From positions 2,294,001 to 2,358,000 of the forward strand of contig NZ_JAFBCU010000001.1 of the NCBI RefSeq assembly GCF_016907875.1: a stretch of 64,000 nt of DNA, given 5' to 3'. This DNA is from Arthrobacter roseus (GTDB lineage: Bacteria > Actinomycetota > Actinomycetes > Actinomycetales > Micrococcaceae). Below the pieces are notes generated by a model that had not been told where the DNA came from, searched no databases, and was given only the letters and a program-made list of their open reading frames with translations. This document shows, piece after piece, positions 56,365-62,950 of the stretch (the first letter of the stretch is position 1; the number at the start of each line of letters is the position of its first letter). The position numbers and the translations under genes are program-made.

Positions 56365-57126
56365 ATGGCAGGTACCGGACCAAAGATTGAAGCAAACCGT
56401 CGCCGCGAGCTTTCGGAGGCCTTTCAGACGGGCGCAGACCACTACGATCGAGTGCGACCGGGGTATCCACCAGATGCGGTGGTCGGACTGATACCAGCAG
56501 GTGCCCAAGACGCAGTCGACGTCGGTGCAGGTACCGGCAAGCTGACAACCATGTTGGTGGACCTCGGACTCAACGTCAAGGCGGTTGATCCGTCCTCGAA
56601 GATGTTGGAGCAACTCTCGAGGCGGCTTCCGGACGTCGCTGTCATCGCGGGTACTGCCGAGGAGACCTCGCTGCCGGACTCCTGTTCGGATGTGGTGACC
56701 GTTGCACAGGCTTGGCACTGGTGCGACCCCTTGATGGCGAGCGCCGAAGCGGCTCGTATTCTGCGTCGCGGTGGAACGCTGGCCCTGATCTGGAACCAGT
56801 TGGATACCAGCGTCCCCTGGGTCCACCGGTTCTCCCGCATCATCCACGCTGGAGACGTACTGAAGCCCAACTTCTCCCCGACTGTGGGACCTGACTTTTC
56901 GCAGCCTGAGCGGCAACTGACACCGTGGGCTCTTCCCATGACCATAGATGAGCTCATCGGGCTCGCACAGTCCCGCAGCTTCTATCTGGCTGCCGGTCAA
57001 GAAGCCCGTACCCGGTTGTTGGCCAACCTCAACTGGTATCTCCTCGATCACCTGGGCCATGAGCGTCATGATGTGCTCGAACTGCCGTATTTAGCGTTCG
57101 GATTCCGCTCACTTCGGCTCAGATGA
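56365..57126 (+). CDS. Class I SAM-dependent methyltransferase
   Basis: A 253-residue methyltransferase. Motif I VDVGAGTGKLTTMLVDLG is near residue 52, an acidic AVDPSSKMLEQLSRR near 74 and VVTVAQAWHWCDP near 111 follow, matching the Methyltransf_11/UbiE-like family. The HWC segment and the following helices are like many uncharacterised actinobacterial members; substrate cannot be told. The ATG at 56365 is 9 bases after the hisN stop. The following mntA gene starts 34 bases downstream but has its own operator, so the methyltransferase is probably a different unit. Confidence 0.87.
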   Translation: MAGTGPKIEANRRRELSEAFQTGADHYDRVRPGYPPDAVVGLIPAGAQDAVDVGAGTGKLTTMLVDLGLNVKAVDPSSKMLEQLSRRLPDVAVIAGTAEETSLPDSCSDVVTVAQAWHWCDPLMASAEAARILRRGGTLALIWNQLDTSVPWVHRFSRIIHAGDVLKPNFSPTVGPDFSQPERQLTPWALPMTIDELIGLAQSRSFYLAAGQEARTRLLANLNWYLLDHLGHERHDVLELPYLAFGFRSLRLR

Positions 57127-57153
57127 CCGAATTTCTCATCGGAGGCGCTAATG

Positions 57154-57169
57154 TTTAGGAATGCCTAAA
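57154..57169. promoter_or_regulatory. MntR/DtxR-type operator overlapping the mntA start codon
   Basis: A perfect palindrome TTTAGG-AATG-CCTAAA with four spacer bases fits the DtxR/MntR-family box. The ATG of mntA (57161-57163) lies inside it. A GGAGG motif (57141-57145) precedes an ATG at 57151 five bases downstream; that ATG opens a five-codon ORF (57151-57168) in another frame. The closely matching regulator gene mntR lies in the same cluster. Confidence 0.7.
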
Positions 57170-58081
57170 GATTCATCTTCGCCCCACCTTCAGTGGGCGG
57201 GTATCGTTCCCCTGATCCTAGGCCTTATCCTCAGCGGGTGCGGCGCCCCTACGACCGCGCACGAACCCGACGACCGCCCCATGGTCATGACCACTTTCAC
57301 GGTCTTGGCGGACCTTGTGCAAACAGTGGGCGGTGAACACGTCCGGGTGGAATCGATCACGAAGATCGGTGCGGAGATCCACGGATATGAGCCCACCCCC
57401 TCAGATCTGGTCAACGCTCAAGACGCGGATCTAATCCTTGACAACGGCTTGGGACTGGAACGGTGGTTTCAGCGCTTCGTGCAACACGTCGATGCACCGC
57501 GTGTTGTCTTGTCCGACGGCGTGTCCCCCCTTCCCATCACGAACGGCCGTTACGATGGCGAACCCAACCCGCATGCCTGGATGTCACCCATTGCGGCAAA
57601 AGTTTACGTGGACAACGCCGTCGTCGCCCTGTCCAACCTCGATCAAGAGCACAGCGCCGACTTCCGGCGCAATGGCGATCGGCTCAACGCCGAACTCGAT
57701 GCGCTGATGCAGGATTTCCGCACAGCTTTCACCGGTAAGGACGCCACCATCTTGGCAACCTGCGAAGGGGCATTCTCCTACCTCGCCCGGGATGCGGGCC
57801 TGACAGAGGTGTATCTCTGGCCAGTGAACGCAGAGGCGCAGGGGACCCCGCGCCAGACGCAAAAAGTCATCCAGACCGTCCGAGAGCACAACGTACCTGC
57901 AGTGTTCTGCGAATCGACTGTCAACCAAGAAGCGCAGAAGAGGGTTGCCGCAGAATCCGGTGCGCAGCTCACCGGCCCCCTCTACGTCGATTCCCTCTCA
58001 GGGCCGCAAGGACCTGTTCCCAGCTTCCTAGCATTGCTGAGGCACGATCTCACCGTCATCAAAGAAGGACTCACGGAATGA
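57161..58081 (+). CDS. mntA: Manganese ABC transporter substrate-binding lipoprotein
   Basis: A 306-residue cluster A-I binding protein with a lipoprotein signal ending LSGC (Cys27). The predicted metal ligands are His in EIHGYEPTPSDL near 72, His in NPHAWMSP near 132, Glu in TCEGAFSYLARDAG near 199 and Asp in YVDSLSGPQG near 278. His-His-Glu-Asp is the arrangement of manganese binding proteins such as PsaA and MntC, whereas zinc proteins have a third His. No His-rich loop is present, unlike the zinc protein at 40073-41047. Its ATG lies inside the operator palindrome. Confidence 0.88.
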   Translation: MPKDSSSPHLQWAGIVPLILGLILSGCGAPTTAHEPDDRPMVMTTFTVLADLVQTVGGEHVRVESITKIGAEIHGYEPTPSDLVNAQDADLILDNGLGLERWFQRFVQHVDAPRVVLSDGVSPLPITNGRYDGEPNPHAWMSPIAAKVYVDNAVVALSNLDQEHSADFRRNGDRLNAELDALMQDFRTAFTGKDATILATCEGAFSYLARDAGLTEVYLWPVNAEAQGTPRQTQKVIQTVREHNVPAVFCESTVNQEAQKRVAAESGAQLTGPLYVDSLSGPQGPVPSFLALLRHDLTVIKEGLTE

Positions 58082-58845
58082 GAAGATACCCGGTCTCAAC
58101 AAGCATCGAGCCATCGATCCACGTTGAGAATCTCAGCGTCCGCTACCAGGAAACCCTTGCGCTGTCCGACGTGGAACTCCGTATTGAGCCCGGACGTATT
58201 TGCGGACTCATCGGCATGAACGGGTCCGGAAAATCGACCCTGTTCAAGGCCCTCATGGGCTTGGTCCAGCCAGACACGGGCAGAATCATTTTGAACGGCA
58301 TGAGCATTCGGGCTGCGCGCCGGCATAACGCCGTCACCTACGTGCCCCAGTCCGAGGACGTCGACTGGTCCTTCCCACTCTCAGTTCGCGACGTCGTCAT
58401 GATGGGACGTTATGGGCGGATGGGACCAACCCGCAGGCCGAGAATAGCAGATCGCGCTGCCGTCGAGCATGCCCTGGAGAGAGTTCAGCTCACCACACTG
58501 GCTCACCGTCAGATCGGCCAATTATCCGGCGGCCAGAAAAAACGGGTTTTTGTGGCACGCGGAATTGCCCAAGAGGCGTCCCTTCTGCTCCTTGATGAGC
58601 CGTTCGCCGGCGTCGACCGCACGTCCGAAGCTAACATCACCGGCCTGCTCAAGGAGCTCAAGGCGGAGAACCGCACCATCCTCGTCTCCACCCACGATCT
58701 GGCGGGCGTCCCCGAACTCTGCGACGAAGCCGTCCTACTTCACCAGAGGGTGCTGGCGCACGGAACCCCCACGGACGTGCTCACAAATGAAAACCTCGCT
58801 CGAGCCTTCGGCGCCGCGGCGACACCGGCCGAAGGACAGAGCTGA
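58078..58845 (+). CDS. mntB: Manganese ABC transporter ATP-binding protein
   Basis: A 255-residue ABC ATPase. Walker A GMNGSGKSTLFKALMGL is near residue 43, the Q-loop in VTYVPQSEDVDWSFPLSVRDVVMMGRYGR near 87 has the VDWSFP run typical of manganese/zinc cluster C-I ATPases, signature LSGGQKKRVFVARGIA near 146 and Walker B LLLLDEPFAGVDRTS near 168. The ATG overlaps the mntA stop by four bases (ATGA). The gene drives metal import with its neighbours. Confidence 0.93.
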   Translation: MRRYPVSTSIEPSIHVENLSVRYQETLALSDVELRIEPGRICGLIGMNGSGKSTLFKALMGLVQPDTGRIILNGMSIRAARRHNAVTYVPQSEDVDWSFPLSVRDVVMMGRYGRMGPTRRPRIADRAAVEHALERVQLTTLAHRQIGQLSGGQKKRVFVARGIAQEASLLLLDEPFAGVDRTSEANITGLLKELKAENRTILVSTHDLAGVPELCDEAVLLHQRVLAHGTPTDVLTNENLARAFGAAATPAEGQS

Positions 58846-58847
58846 CC

Positions 58848-59702
58848 ATGGACGTTCTCGCCTGGCTCACTGAGCCCTTCCACTACGGGTTTCTCACTCG
58901 CGCGCTCATTGTCACCCTGGCGGCTGCGCTTGTCTCCGCCGTGCTCTCCTGCTGGCTCATTCTCATGGGCTGGTCACTGATGGGGGACGCCGTGTCGCAC
59001 GCAGTTCTGCCAGGGGTTGCCCTGGCCTATATTGTCGGCGCACCATTCTCCCTCGGCGCTTTCGTCTTCGGGGCCGGCGCCGTCTCCCTGATAGGCCTGG
59101 TCCGTTCCACCACCAGACTCAAGTCCGACACCGTGATCGGCGTCGTCTTCACATCCCTCTTTGCCGTCGGATTAATCATTGTCTCCGCAACGCCAAGCCA
59201 AGTGGATCTCGGGCATATCCTCTTCGGGAACGTCCTCGGAGTCAACGACGCCGAACTATGGCAGGTAATCATCCTAGGAGCGCTGACGCTGGCTGCGCTC
59301 CTCTTCAAACGTCGGGACCTGACGCTCTATGCGTTCGACCAGGTACACGCGCACGCTATTGGGCTCAGCACACGCCTGCTCTCCGCCCTGCTGCTGGGCC
59401 TGCTTGCCCTCACCGTCGTCGTCGGGCTTCAGGCTGTGGGAATCATTCTGGTGGTGGCCATGCTCATCACACCCGGGGCAACAGCCTTCCTGCTCACACG
59501 AAAGTTCACCACCATGCTAATCATTGCGGCTGGCCTCGCCGTCGGGTCCTCCGTAGCGGGGATCTACGCAAGCTACTATTTCGATGTATCCACCGGCGCA
59601 TCCGTTGTCGTGGCCCAGTCAGTATTGTTCTTTTGTGCTTATCTTTTTGCACCACGAACCGGAGTGCTGACGAACATCAGACGCGCAACGGCAACACAGT
59701 GA
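58848..59702 (+). CDS. mntC: Manganese ABC transporter permease
   Basis: Polytopic ABC-3 family permease of 284 residues, with about eight or nine helices. MGWSLMGDAVSHAVLPGVALAY near residue 42-63 is the conserved first motif, and AVGIILVVAMLITPGATAFLL near 200 is the signature of the family. It pairs with the ATPase 2 bases upstream; the stop TGA overlaps a GAAGGAGG that precedes mntR. Naming of individual subunits as mntA, mntB and mntC differs between species; I use order of genes. Confidence 0.91.
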   Translation: MDVLAWLTEPFHYGFLTRALIVTLAAALVSAVLSCWLILMGWSLMGDAVSHAVLPGVALAYIVGAPFSLGAFVFGAGAVSLIGLVRSTTRLKSDTVIGVVFTSLFAVGLIIVSATPSQVDLGHILFGNVLGVNDAELWQVIILGALTLAALLFKRRDLTLYAFDQVHAHAIGLSTRLLSALLLGLLALTVVVGLQAVGIILVVAMLITPGATAFLLTRKFTTMLIIAAGLAVGSSVAGIYASYYFDVSTGASVVVAQSVLFFCAYLFAPRTGVLTNIRRATATQ

Positions 59703-59719
59703 AGGAGGCGGGAAAGGAC

Positions 59720-60448
59720 ATGGCAGGAACAGACGACGGCCAGTCCGCCGATGCGCACAGTGCCAGTGTGCAGGACTATGTGAAGGTGATTTACGGGCTG
59801 ACTGAGTGGAGGTGCGCGCCAGTGACTCCCGTCCGGATCGCGAAACGACTCTCGGTCGCGAACTCCTCCGTGACAGGGATGCTGACAAAACTTGTCCGGC
59901 TGGGGCTCGTGGACTACGTTGCCTACAAGCCCGTCCTGTTGACCCCGGAAGGACGCACCCTCGCCCTGACCATGGTGCGCAGGCACCGTCTTCTCGAAAC
60001 CTTCCTCGTCCAAGATCTTGGTTACACCTGGGATGAAGTCCATGCCGAGGCGGAAATGCTAGAACACACCGTCTCGGACCGATTCATTGAGGAGCTGGAC
60101 AAGAGGCTCCACCGTCCGCGTCGAGACCCACACGGTGATCCGATTCCCTCCCACGACGGCACCATCGTACTCCCCCAGGCCCATCCTCTTTCCGAGCTCG
60201 ACGACGGCCATCCGGGGCACTTAGTGCGTGTCAGCGATGAAAATCCGGCTCTGCTAAGATTCCTGACCACCGAGGGAGTTTCCCTCGATACCCCCGTAAA
60301 GGTCCTCGAGCGCAACCAGTTCGGTGGATCGATGCGTGTTGGTTTCGGAGAGAGCCCCAACGTCACAGTCCTCAACGCCGGAGACGAGATGGCGGACGCA
60401 CTCTGGATCCATTCCACCGACACTCACATTGGGTGCAACCTTGTCTAA
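59720..60448 (+). CDS. mntR: Manganese-dependent DtxR-family regulator MntR
   Basis: A 242-residue regulator with an N-terminal winged helix (IAKRLSVANSSVTGMLTKLVRLG, about 40-62), a dimerisation domain and a C-terminal SH3-like FeoA domain (about 165-242). The metal ligands point to Mn2+: Asp19 stands at the place of MntR Asp8, and Glu112 replaces the Cys102 of iron-responsive DtxR/IdeR, with Glu115 and His116 nearby and His89. The FeoA domain is typical for IdeR-like forms, so it mixes both types. The ATG at 59720 has GAAAGGACA close upstream. It probably controls mntABC through the TTTAGG palindrome. Confidence 0.88.
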   Translation: MAGTDDGQSADAHSASVQDYVKVIYGLTEWRCAPVTPVRIAKRLSVANSSVTGMLTKLVRLGLVDYVAYKPVLLTPEGRTLALTMVRRHRLLETFLVQDLGYTWDEVHAEAEMLEHTVSDRFIEELDKRLHRPRRDPHGDPIPSHDGTIVLPQAHPLSELDDGHPGHLVRVSDENPALLRFLTTEGVSLDTPVKVLERNQFGGSMRVGFGESPNVTVLNAGDEMADALWIHSTDTHIGCNLV

Positions 60449-60848
60449 TACCCACACCTGGAAAGTTTGGACCGGCGTCGGATGCGGTGCATTCCTGGGA
60501 ACCGAGGCACGGTACCTCATAGGCCTGGCGGTCCCCGAAACATCGGGAAGCGTCCCATGGACAACGCTGGCCGTCAATATTACCGGCAGTTTCATCCTCG
60601 GTTACCTGACCTCGAGGTGGATGGCGCGCCCCGCACCGTTCTGGTTGCGGGCCGCCGTTGGGCCGGGAATCCTCGGTTCGTTCACCACGTTCTCTTCGGT
60701 CATGCTCACCCTGACCATACTGAGCACCGACGGTTCAACCGGCTGGGCCGCGACCTACCTTGCGCTCTCTGTGGTTTTAGGGCTAGGGGCAGCGGTCGCC
60801 GGATTATCGCTCGGTAGGCGGACCCGGCGGGAAGCGAGCAACGAATGA
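60441..60848 (+). CDS. crcB: Fluoride channel subunit CrcB/Fluc, first of a pair
   Basis: A 135-residue membrane protein with four helices. GAFLGTEARYLIG near residue 16 is the family opening, VNITGSFILGYL near 46-57 holds the conserved Asn, and GSFTTFSSVML near 80-90 is the signature with the phenylalanine box. Fluc proteins export fluoride as dual-topology dimers. TTG at 60441 overlaps the mntR stop by 8 bases, the only reasonable start because upstream in-frame sequence belongs to mntR. The second subunit overlaps the end by four bases, so a heterodimer is expected. Confidence 0.88.
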   Translation: MSNTHTWKVWTGVGCGAFLGTEARYLIGLAVPETSGSVPWTTLAVNITGSFILGYLTSRWMARPAPFWLRAAVGPGILGSFTTFSSVMLTLTILSTDGSTGWAATYLALSVVLGLGAAVAGLSLGRRTRREASNE

Positions 60849-61243
60849 CCGGCTTCTGGCTCGCCCTGACCATCGGATCGGCAGGCGCCGTCGGAGGACT
60901 CTTACGCTTCGGCCTAGACAGCTTCTTCGCTGCCCGGCAGGCTCACGACGGTGGCCTCCCGCACTGGCCCTGGGCCACATTCGTCGTCAACGCCGTGGGT
61001 AGCACGCTCATCGGGCTCGTCTTCGGATGGTACTCACAGCGTGAGGCAGCCAATGCTGGCTACGAAGTCGTGGGGATCGGCTTAGCGGGAGGACTGACAA
61101 CCTTCAGCTCATGGACTGTTGCGACAGTGAAATTGTGGATGGAAGGACGCCAACGAGCCGCGCTAGGAAATGTGCTGGCTAACATCATTGTTGGTTGGGG
61201 TTGCGCAGTCTTCGGCATCTGGGTCACGAGCAGCCTCGTCTAA
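60845..61243 (+). CDS. crcB: Fluoride channel subunit CrcB/Fluc, second of a pair
   Basis: A 132-residue partner of the preceding protein. It has SAGAVGGLLRFGLD near residue 12, VVNAVGSTLIGLVFG near 48-62 and GLTTFSSWTVATVK near 82-95. The ATGA overlap with the first gene signals coupled, near-equal synthesis. Antiparallel heterodimers need subunits of fixed opposite orientation; positive residues flanking the first helices differ between the two, as expected. The pair ends about 35 bases before the convergent 74-residue gene. Confidence 0.9.
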   Translation: MTGFWLALTIGSAGAVGGLLRFGLDSFFAARQAHDGGLPHWPWATFVVNAVGSTLIGLVFGWYSQREAANAGYEVVGIGLAGGLTTFSSWTVATVKLWMEGRQRAALGNVLANIIVGWGCAVFGIWVTSSLV

Positions 61244-61279
61244 CCGCGAGAAACCCGAAACTCTTGATTTTGGTTGCGG

Positions 61280-61504
61280 TCAACGTCCCTCTTCACGCCG
61301 CAAAAATCCCCACACCAGAAAAAGAATCCCCAACGCAAAAGGCCACAATGTGTAGAGATTGTGGCTCCCCCCAATGTACGCCATGGTCACGATGAAGATC
61401 ACGGTACCCAGAACGAGTATGAGCCCAAACACAATGAGAGCACGGCCACGATTCGGAGGTGGTATCGGTGGCAACCAAGACGGCCGCTCGTCCAACGGAG
61501 TCAT
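61280..61504 (-). CDS. Hypothetical small membrane protein
   Basis: I do not recognise a family. The 74-residue product has a Pro-rich N-terminus (about 20 residues), two membrane helices (about 22-44 and 51-68) and a basic tail. It is in the same strand as the tmRNA gene and follows it by 47 bases beyond the hairpin. No clear ribosome binding site precedes the ATG at 61504, so translation may be weak or leaderless. Small membrane proteins with this topology are common in Micrococcaceae. Confidence 0.6.
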   Translation of the reverse strand: MTPLDERPSWLPPIPPPNRGRALIVFGLILVLGTVIFIVTMAYIGGSHNLYTLWPFALGILFLVWGFLRREEGR

Positions 61505-61552
61505 TTCATCAGCATACTGCTGTTCTTGACCGCTTTGCGACTAGGCACAGAA

Positions 61553-61583
61553 GAGCCCCACAATCACAAGGATTGCGGGGCTC
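61553..61583. terminator. Hairpin after the tmRNA gene
   Basis: GAGCCCC-A-CAATC at 61553-61565 pairs with GATTG-C-GGGGCTC at 61571-61583 around a 5-base loop, 12 pairs with one mismatch. It begins 7 bases past the tmRNA 3' end. The T-run after it on the minus strand is short (TTCTG), so it may act as an RNA-processing stop rather than a strong terminator. Confidence 0.7.
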
Positions 61584-61590
61584 GCTTCAG

Positions 61591-61956
61591 TGGAGATGGG
61601 GGGAATCGAACCCCCGTCCGATGTTGCTTTGCCAGTACTTCTCCGGGCGCAGTTTGCCTCGAGATTTCTCGGCCTCAACCATCACGCAAACAAGTGGTTG
61701 ACTCAGGCCCAGCCGTCTAAGTATGCCCGAAGCGCCGACGGCGAACGCTTCAAGCAGTGGCTATCTAAGCGACGCCAGTATCAGGGGTGATAGCAACCTC
61801 TGGCTGACGGACTGTCTGGCTGCTTACGCAGCGAGAGCGAAGTCAGTGCGTTTTGAATCGGCACTTATTGTTTTGCAGAGAGCGTTTACGAGATAGCCCT
61901 GCATCCTCGGCCCGCTTCTCCTGGCGCGACGAACATCGTCGAAACCTGTCATCCCC
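61591..61956 (-). ncRNA. ssrA: tmRNA (transfer-messenger RNA)
   Basis: A 366-base one-piece tmRNA that rescues stalled ribosomes. The 5' GGGGATG pairs with the 3' CATCTCC to form the acceptor stem, and GACGGGGGTTCGATTCCCCCC is the T-arm region. The reading frame at 61862-61824 gives the tag ADSKRTDFALAA followed by TAA; the tail DFALAA resembles other actinobacterial tags and serves as the protease signal. The discriminator is A, and the CCA end is not encoded. The smpB gene lies about 450 bases upstream on the same strand, so both rescue parts are local. Confidence 0.96.
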
Positions 61957-61963
61957 ATGTTGA

Positions 61964-61991
61964 GTTATCAAATGCCGGTCACCCGACACAA
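61964..61991 (-). promoter_or_regulatory. Promoter for tmRNA
   Basis: On the minus strand TTGTGT (61991-61986) and GATAAC (61969-61964) are 16 bases apart. The tmRNA 5' end at 61956 is 7 bases after the -10 element. The fit to a housekeeping sigma-factor promoter is good in spacing and moderate in sequence. Confidence 0.5.
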
Positions 61992-62039
61992 TCCCGTAGG
62001 ACTTAACAGTCTAGCGCATCCGGAACTGAGATGTCTCGC

Positions 62040-62405
62040 CTACCCGAAGTTGACGCCGAGAATAACAATGGGAGCTTGCCAGAGCAGCACGACAATAACC
62101 GAGACCCCGGTGAAGGCGATGGCGAGTGCCGTCAGCGCCGTCACAGCAGCACGCTTACGCCGGAAGCCCCATAGGAAAGCCAGAAGGTTCGGAACGATGA
62201 GGACCGGCGACAACCAGACCAAGATCTGCGCCAGGTAGATATAAATCAAGAACGCAAAGGGAAAGAGCGACAACATCCCTGCCGGGATAATCAGCAGAAG
62301 CAGTAAAAGGTCCACCGCCACCATGATCGTCACACCCAACGGGCGAACCGGCGGCACGTCCTCGATTTCCTCGTCGGGGCTAACTTCCCAAAAAACGCTA
62401 CTCAC
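62040..62405 (-). CDS. Hypothetical membrane protein behind smpB
   Basis: I do not recognise a family. The 121-residue protein has an acidic N-terminus ([12 protein letters not shown]) and three or four hydrophobic helices (about 25-45, 48-68, 72-80, 88-110). The GTG at 62405 overlaps the smpB stop by four bases (GTGA), so it is translated in step with smpB. Between its end and the tmRNA 5' end lie about 80 bases that hold the tmRNA promoter. A membrane role in the same region cannot be deduced. Confidence 0.7.
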   Translation of the reverse strand: MSSVFWEVSPDEEIEDVPPVRPLGVTIMVAVDLLLLLLIIPAGMLSLFPFAFLIYIYLAQILVWLSPVLIVPNLLAFLWGFRRKRAAVTALTALAIAFTGVSVIVVLLWQAPIVILGVNFG

Positions 62406-62875
62406 GCTTGCCTGTTTTTCTCCCGCATTGCCCGCAGAGCTTCGCGATTATCCTGCTTCTCGCGAAGCGTTTGACGCTTGTCGTAATCCTTTTTTCCTCG
62501 CGCTACGGCGATTTCCACTTTCGCTTTGCCGTCCACAAAGTACAACTGCAAAGGCACAAGGGTAAAGCCCGACTCACGAATCTTGTGGGAGATCTTGTCG
62601 AGTTCTTCACGATGTAGCAGCAGCTTCCGCCGCCGACGCGCCGAATGGTTGGTCCAGCTGCCTTGCGTGTACTCAGGAATATGAATACCTTCGAGCCACA
62701 GCTCGTCTCGATAGAAAACAGCGAACCCGTCTGTCAACGACGCTCTGCCTTCCCTGAGCGACTTCACTTCAGTACCCATCAGGGCAAGGCCTGCCTCATA
62801 GGTATCAAGCACAGCGTAGTCGTGCCGGGCCTTTCTGTTCGTGGCCACAACTTTACGACCACTCTCTTTAGGCAC
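62402..62875 (-). CDS. smpB: SsrA-binding protein SmpB
   Basis: Binds tmRNA and guides it into stalled ribosomes. The 157-residue protein has the beta-barrel core with [21 protein letters not shown] near residue 31-51 and [20 protein letters not shown] near 57-76, and the C-terminal tail [14 protein letters not shown] near 125-138 that enters the A site. The frame extends 11 codons upstream to 62908; the GTG at 62875 is preferred because AAGGAG lies seven bases upstream. The peptidase gene lies 75 bases upstream, consistent with the common ftsE-ftsX-peptidase-smpB order. Confidence 0.95.
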   Translation of the reverse strand: MPKESGRKVVATNRKARHDYAVLDTYEAGLALMGTEVKSLREGRASLTDGFAVFYRDELWLEGIHIPEYTQGSWTNHSARRRRKLLLHREELDKISHKIRESGFTLVPLQLYFVDGKAKVEIAVARGKKDYDKRQTLREKQDNREALRAMREKNRQA

Positions 62876-62950
62876 AGCACAACTCCTTCGGCGATAATGG
62901 ACGCACACCGCGTCAATTCAGCAGTGAACAATGCGGTCTACTCTACACGT

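Noticed and set aside
59720-60448. IdeR (iron regulator) for the DtxR-family gene
   Set aside because: The Cys102 and Met10 ligands of DtxR/IdeR are Glu and Asp here, and the linked binding protein has a manganese-type site.
60300-60450. Fluoride riboswitch before the crcB genes
   Set aside because: The first crcB starts inside the mntR coding sequence, and no separate leader that could fold as a riboswitch exists.
61243-61290. Terminator after the second crcB gene
   Set aside because: Only a weak ACCGC/GCGGT pairing is present, without a T-run.
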